From assembly GCF_043641925.1 (NCBI RefSeq), contig NZ_JBHZRU010000001.1, positions 62,001-126,000 of the forward strand: a DNA stretch of 64,000 nt, given 5' to 3'. Below, piece after piece: positions 62,077-64,000 of this stretch (the first letter of the stretch is position 1; each line of letters opens with the position of its first letter). The position numbers and the translations under genes were made by a program. The notes below the pieces were generated by a model, which was not told the DNA's origin, made no database searches, and saw only the letters and a list, made by a program, of their open reading frames with translations. Origin of the DNA: Paenisporosarcina quisquiliarum_A. Its GTDB lineage: Bacteria; Bacillota; Bacilli; Bacillales_A; Planococcaceae.

Positions 62077-62181
62077 ATGCGTGTTTATACGTTTAGATTA
62101 CCTAAGATGGTGAGCGGTTTTGCAAGAATGTGTTTATCGTGGGTTCAAAAAGATGAAAAACCGAAAAAGAAAAACGAATAA
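62077..62181 (+). CDS. spoVM: Stage V sporulation protein SpoVM, extended form
   Basis: Tiny amphipathic protein of 34 residues, MRVYTFRLPKMVSGFARMC followed by LSWVQKDEKPKKKNE. It matches B. subtilis SpoVM (26 residues) in the FYT.KLPK start, the key Pro9, and the alternation of hydrophobic and basic residues in its helix. SpoVM recognises the curvature of the forespore membrane and anchors SpoIVA. About eight extra, highly charged residues extend the C-terminus here. ATG 62077 follows AAGGGAGTGG, and thiN upstream and rpmB downstream are the standard neighbours. Confidence 0.93.
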   Translation: MRVYTFRLPKMVSGFARMCLSWVQKDEKPKKKNE

Positions 62182-62182
62182 A

Positions 62183-62219
62183 AGCCAGGCTGACAATTGT
62201 CGGCCTGGCATTATTTTTG
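62183..62219 (+). terminator. Terminator after spoVM
   Basis: GCCAGGC pairs with GCCTGGC around TGACAATTGTCG, which itself contains GACAATTGTC, then a T-rich tail. It begins right after the spoVM stop. Confidence 0.88.
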
Positions 62220-62434
62220 TGCAATTTTAACGGTCTGGAACTTAATTTAATTCAAAGTTCTAATTTCTATTATAGAATTCGGGCTTTTAATAAGAGTCAA
62301 ATAAAGCTTAGGTCGACGTTCACTACTTGTTATTGTGCGGTATTTTACTTTAGCAATCAAAAAAATTATGCTCATAATAAGTATTTGATTATAAGGATTT
62401 ATAATTGTAAACAAACTAATTTAAATATATTTTT
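62220..62434. other. AT-rich spacer between spoVM terminator and a repeat
   Basis: From the spoVM terminator to the end of rpmB, about 580 bases have no gene on either strand. This first part is AT-rich without recognised signals; a family B element (62435-62560) and two terminators fill much of the rest. Confidence 0.6.
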
Positions 62435-62560
62435 AATGATTGAAATGGAGGCGGCGACTCCGAGAGGATTAGCAAGAGCTTTAGACCCTGGACTGAGCCT
62501 CGCGAAGGAAGCGGCTAAAGCCTTGCCCTCCGGAAAGCGTCCGCTGAAATGAAAATCATT
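62435..62560. repeat. Dispersed palindromic element, family B (copy 3)
   Basis: Element of 126 bases with ends AATGATT and AATCATT. Inward it reads GAAATGGAGGCGGCGACTCC, GCTTTAGACCCTGGACTGAGC, CTCGCGAAGGAAGCGGCTAAAGC and CGGAAAGCGTCCGC. GCTTTAG/CTAAAGC forms the internal hairpin. A 111-codon frame across it is a shadow. Confidence 0.8.
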
Positions 62561-62688
62561 AGTTGACAATTGACAAGAAATAATAAAAAATTACCATTAA
62601 TAACTTTTGGTAAACATCTGATTGCCAGAGTATGTTTTATGAAATTGACTCAATAAAGTAAGTAAAAGATGTATCTTGACATACAATT

Positions 62689-62710
62689 CTTTCCGCAAGG
62701 AAAGTTTTTT
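62689..62710 (+). terminator. Compact orphan terminator
   Basis: CTTTCC-GCAA-GGAAAG followed by six T is a textbook tetraloop terminator, preceded at 62675 by an isolated TTGACA. No gene lies just upstream; it may protect rpmB from opposing transcription or end a small RNA. Confidence 0.65.
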
Positions 62711-62730
62711 AAAAGGAAAAAAGACAAACA

Positions 62731-62782
62731 AAAAAAGACATAAGCTTGCACCGATTAAGGAGCGAGATTATGTCTTTTCGTT
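62731..62782 (-). terminator. Terminator of rpmB
   Basis: Read on the minus strand, AAAAGACATAA-T-CTCGC-TCC pairs with GGT-GCAAG-C-TTATGTCTTTTTT around TTAATC. It ends the transcript 14 bases after the rpmB stop. Confidence 0.85.
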
Positions 62783-62795
62783 TGGACGCGAATGA

Positions 62796-62984
62796 TTATA
62801 CGCGCTCAACTTTACCTGATTTTAATGCTCTTGCAGAAACCCATACACGTTTTGGTTTACCGTCTACAAGGATACGAACTTTTTGTAAGTTAGCTCCCCA
62901 AGTACGTTTAGTTGAGTTCATTGCGTGAGAACGAGCATTACCTGCACGAGCTTTACGCCCAGAAATTACACAAACTTTTGGCAT
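62796..62984 (-). CDS. rpmB: 50S ribosomal protein L28
   Basis: Large-subunit protein bL28 of 62 residues. KVCVISGRKARAGNARSHAMNSTKRTWGANLQKVRI is nearly identical to the Bacillus protein, and the end SARALKSGKVERV is typical. Minus-strand start follows GAGGAGG. It has lost the CxxC zinc pair present in some L28 proteins, as in B. subtilis. Orientation against spoVM and yloU is also as in B. subtilis. Confidence 0.98.
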   Translation of the reverse strand: MPKVCVISGRKARAGNARSHAMNSTKRTWGANLQKVRILVDGKPKRVWVSARALKSGKVERV

Positions 62985-63109
62985 ATTTTTTCCTCCTCAT
63001 AAAAAGAAGCTGAAAGATTTTTTTCAGTTCGATATTTCACATACTTTAATAAGTTACCATATTCTAATTAGCTTTGCAAGATGTATTCACACCTCTTTCA
63101 AGAATAAAG

Positions 63110-63151
63110 CCTTTACAGACAAATGTAGACGAATGTAAAGGTTTTCTTTTA
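63110..63151 (+). terminator. Hairpin with T-run between rpmB and the Gls24 gene
   Basis: CCTTTACA (63110-63117) pairs with TGTAAAGG (63134-63141), followed by TTTTCTTTT. It stands 125 bases upstream of the rpmB start and 60 before the Gls24 gene, so it may end leader or read-through transcripts. Confidence 0.55.
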
Positions 63152-63212
63152 TAATCAACTTTTGTGTAGTACAATTATGGGTAGTCAAAATGGATTATAA
63201 GGAGGCATTCCT

Positions 63213-63575
63213 ATGTCAATTGAATTGAATAACGAATTTGGGCAAATCGATATTTCAAATGATGTGGTGGCTCAGATTGCAGGTGGAGCAGCCATTGAAT
63301 GTTATGGAATCGTTGGTATGGCGTCAAAACACCAAATTAAAGATGGTCTAACAGACATTTTACGAAAAGAAAATTTTGCAAAAGGTGTTGTCGTACGTCA
63401 ACAAGGTAATGATCTTCATATCGATATGTACATAGTGATAAGCTACGGAACAAAAGTTTCAGAAGTGGCTTACCAAGTTCAATCGAAAGTTAAATACACA
63501 TTGAATAAAACATTAGGCTTAGCAGTGAAATCAGTAAATATCTATGTACAAGGTGTTCGTGTAACGAACCCATAA
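63213..63575 (+). CDS. yloU: Asp23/Gls24 family envelope stress protein
   Basis: Protein of 120 residues of the Asp23/Gls24 family: FGQIDISNDVVAQIAGGAAIECYGIVGMAS at the start and KVSEVAYQVQSKVKYTLNKTLGLAVKSVNIYVQGVRV at the end. Members associate with the membrane and respond to envelope or alkaline stress. Position between rpmB and fakA is that of B. subtilis yloU. ATG 63213 follows AAGGAGG. Confidence 0.94.
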   Translation: MSIELNNEFGQIDISNDVVAQIAGGAAIECYGIVGMASKHQIKDGLTDILRKENFAKGVVVRQQGNDLHIDMYIVISYGTKVSEVAYQVQSKVKYTLNKTLGLAVKSVNIYVQGVRVTNP

Positions 63576-63592
63576 GAGGAGGAAATATAGAC

Positions 63593-64000
63593 ATGAAGTC
63601 TTTAGACGGTATTCAATTTGCAGAAATGGTGAAGATGGGTGCATTTCATCTATTTCAAAATGCAGATTATGTGGATGCGCTAAATGTATTTCCCGTTCCC
63701 GATGGGGATACAGGAACGAACATGAATTTATCTATGTCATCTGGAGCTAAAGAGACAGAAGCTCATGCAGTAGCTCATATTGGTAAAACTTCACAAGCCT
63801 TATCAAAAGGATTATTGATGGGTGCGCGTGGAAATTCCGGCGTTATTTTATCTCAATTATTTAGAGGTTTCGGAAAAGATGTCGAGTCACATGCAACACT
63901 TGACGCAAAAACATTTGCACATGCTCTTAAACATGGAGTTGATACTGCTTATAAAGCGGTAATGAAACCAGTTGAAGGAACCATTTTAACTGTCGCAAAA
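63593..64000 (+). CDS. fakA: Fatty acid kinase subunit FakA (YloV), N-terminal part
   Basis: The first 136 residues of a DhaL-domain protein run off the window end. NVFPVPDGDTGTNMNLSM supplies the magnesium-binding aspartates of the ATP domain and SKGLLMGARGNSGVILSQLFRGF the nucleotide-binding loop. FakA phosphorylates fatty acids delivered by FakB for phospholipid synthesis. Start follows AGAGGAGG, 17 bases after yloU, as in B. subtilis yloU-yloV. Confidence 0.93.
   Translation, partial: MKSLDGIQFAEMVKMGAFHLFQNADYVDALNVFPVPDGDTGTNMNLSMSSGAKETEAHAVAHIGKTSQALSKGLLMGARGNSGVILSQLFRGFGKDVESHATLDAKTFAHALKHGVDTAYKAVMKPVEGTILTVAK

Noticed and set aside
62217..62552. 111-codon plus-strand frame after spoVM
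   Set aside because: Its C-terminal part (ALDPGLSLAKEAAKALPSG) is the translation of family B copy 3; such peptides are common false genes in repeat DNA. The N-terminal part is low-complexity AT-rich sequence.
62675..62710. Small RNA gene ending at the orphan terminator
   Set aside because: TTGACA lies only nine bases before the hairpin, so a transcript from it would be too short, and no -10 is present.
1..64000. CRISPR arrays, defence loci, prophage, transposases, tRNA or rRNA genes, secondary-metabolite clusters
   Set aside because: None was seen on either strand; nearly all coding space is explained by conserved housekeeping and sporulation genes.

Overview
The window is core chromosome of a low-GC, endospore-forming Firmicute (order Bacillales). 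Gene order follows the Bacillus subtilis ylbN-rpmF to dcw to spoIIG to pyr to yloU/yloV arc. Both sporulation genes (spoVD, SEDS/spoVE, spoIIGA, sigE, sigG, spoVM, ylmC) and bshC (bacillithiol) are present. Synteny gaps, an enlarged SpoVM and the type of dispersed repeats make a Planococcaceae relative (Psychrobacillus/Lysinibacillus/Sporosarcina-like) my best guess. That placement is inference; no rRNA or tRNA gene was recognised here.

Layout. 1-8.3 kb: end of a YceD protein, rpmF, an enoyl-CoA hydratase-family gene, an RsfA/YlbO-type regulator, a three-gene biotin-dependent acyl-CoA carboxylase operon with a candidate cre site on its promoter, panE, a DUF3397 membrane protein and bshC. 8.3-23.8 kb: the division and cell wall (dcw) cluster mraZ-rsmH-ftsL-pbpB-spoVD-mraY-murD-spoVE/ftsW-divIB-two DUF881 genes-sbp-ftsA-ftsZ; murE, murG and murB are missing from their usual slots. 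23.8-26.3 kb: spoIIGA-sigE-sigG. 26.3-35.1 kb: ylmC, ylmE-sepF-ylmG, ylmH, divIVA, T-box-controlled ileS, lspA, rluD-family gene. 35.1-46.8 kb: the complete pyrimidine operon pyrR-pyrP-pyrB-pyrC-carA-carB-pyrK-pyrD-pyrF-pyrE with two PyrR attenuators. 47.6-62.2 kb: divergent rqcH, then remA-gmk-rpoZ-coaBC-priA-def-fmt-rsmB-prpC-prkC-rsgA-rpe-thiN-spoVM. 62.8-64 kb: rpmB (minus strand), a Gls24 protein and the start of fakA.

The genes join three themes: envelope growth and septation (dcw, sepF, divIVA, sbp, PrkC/PrpC), commitment to sporulation (spoIIG, sigG, spoVD, spoVM, remA) and nucleotide/translation housekeeping. No phage, transposase, CRISPR array, defence locus or secondary-metabolite cluster was seen, so I do not claim a new multi-gene system. 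The most unusual material is non-coding: six dispersed, highly palindromic elements of two related families whose end arms change in step between copies; possible read-through-silencing hairpins in front of sigG and of the RsfA-like gene; a tandem 0A-box/22-bp-spacer promoter in front of spoIIGA; a three-repeat MraZ operator; and a folded spacer inside the otherwise compact dcw operon. All promoter, operator and hairpin calls were made by eye and are unscored.
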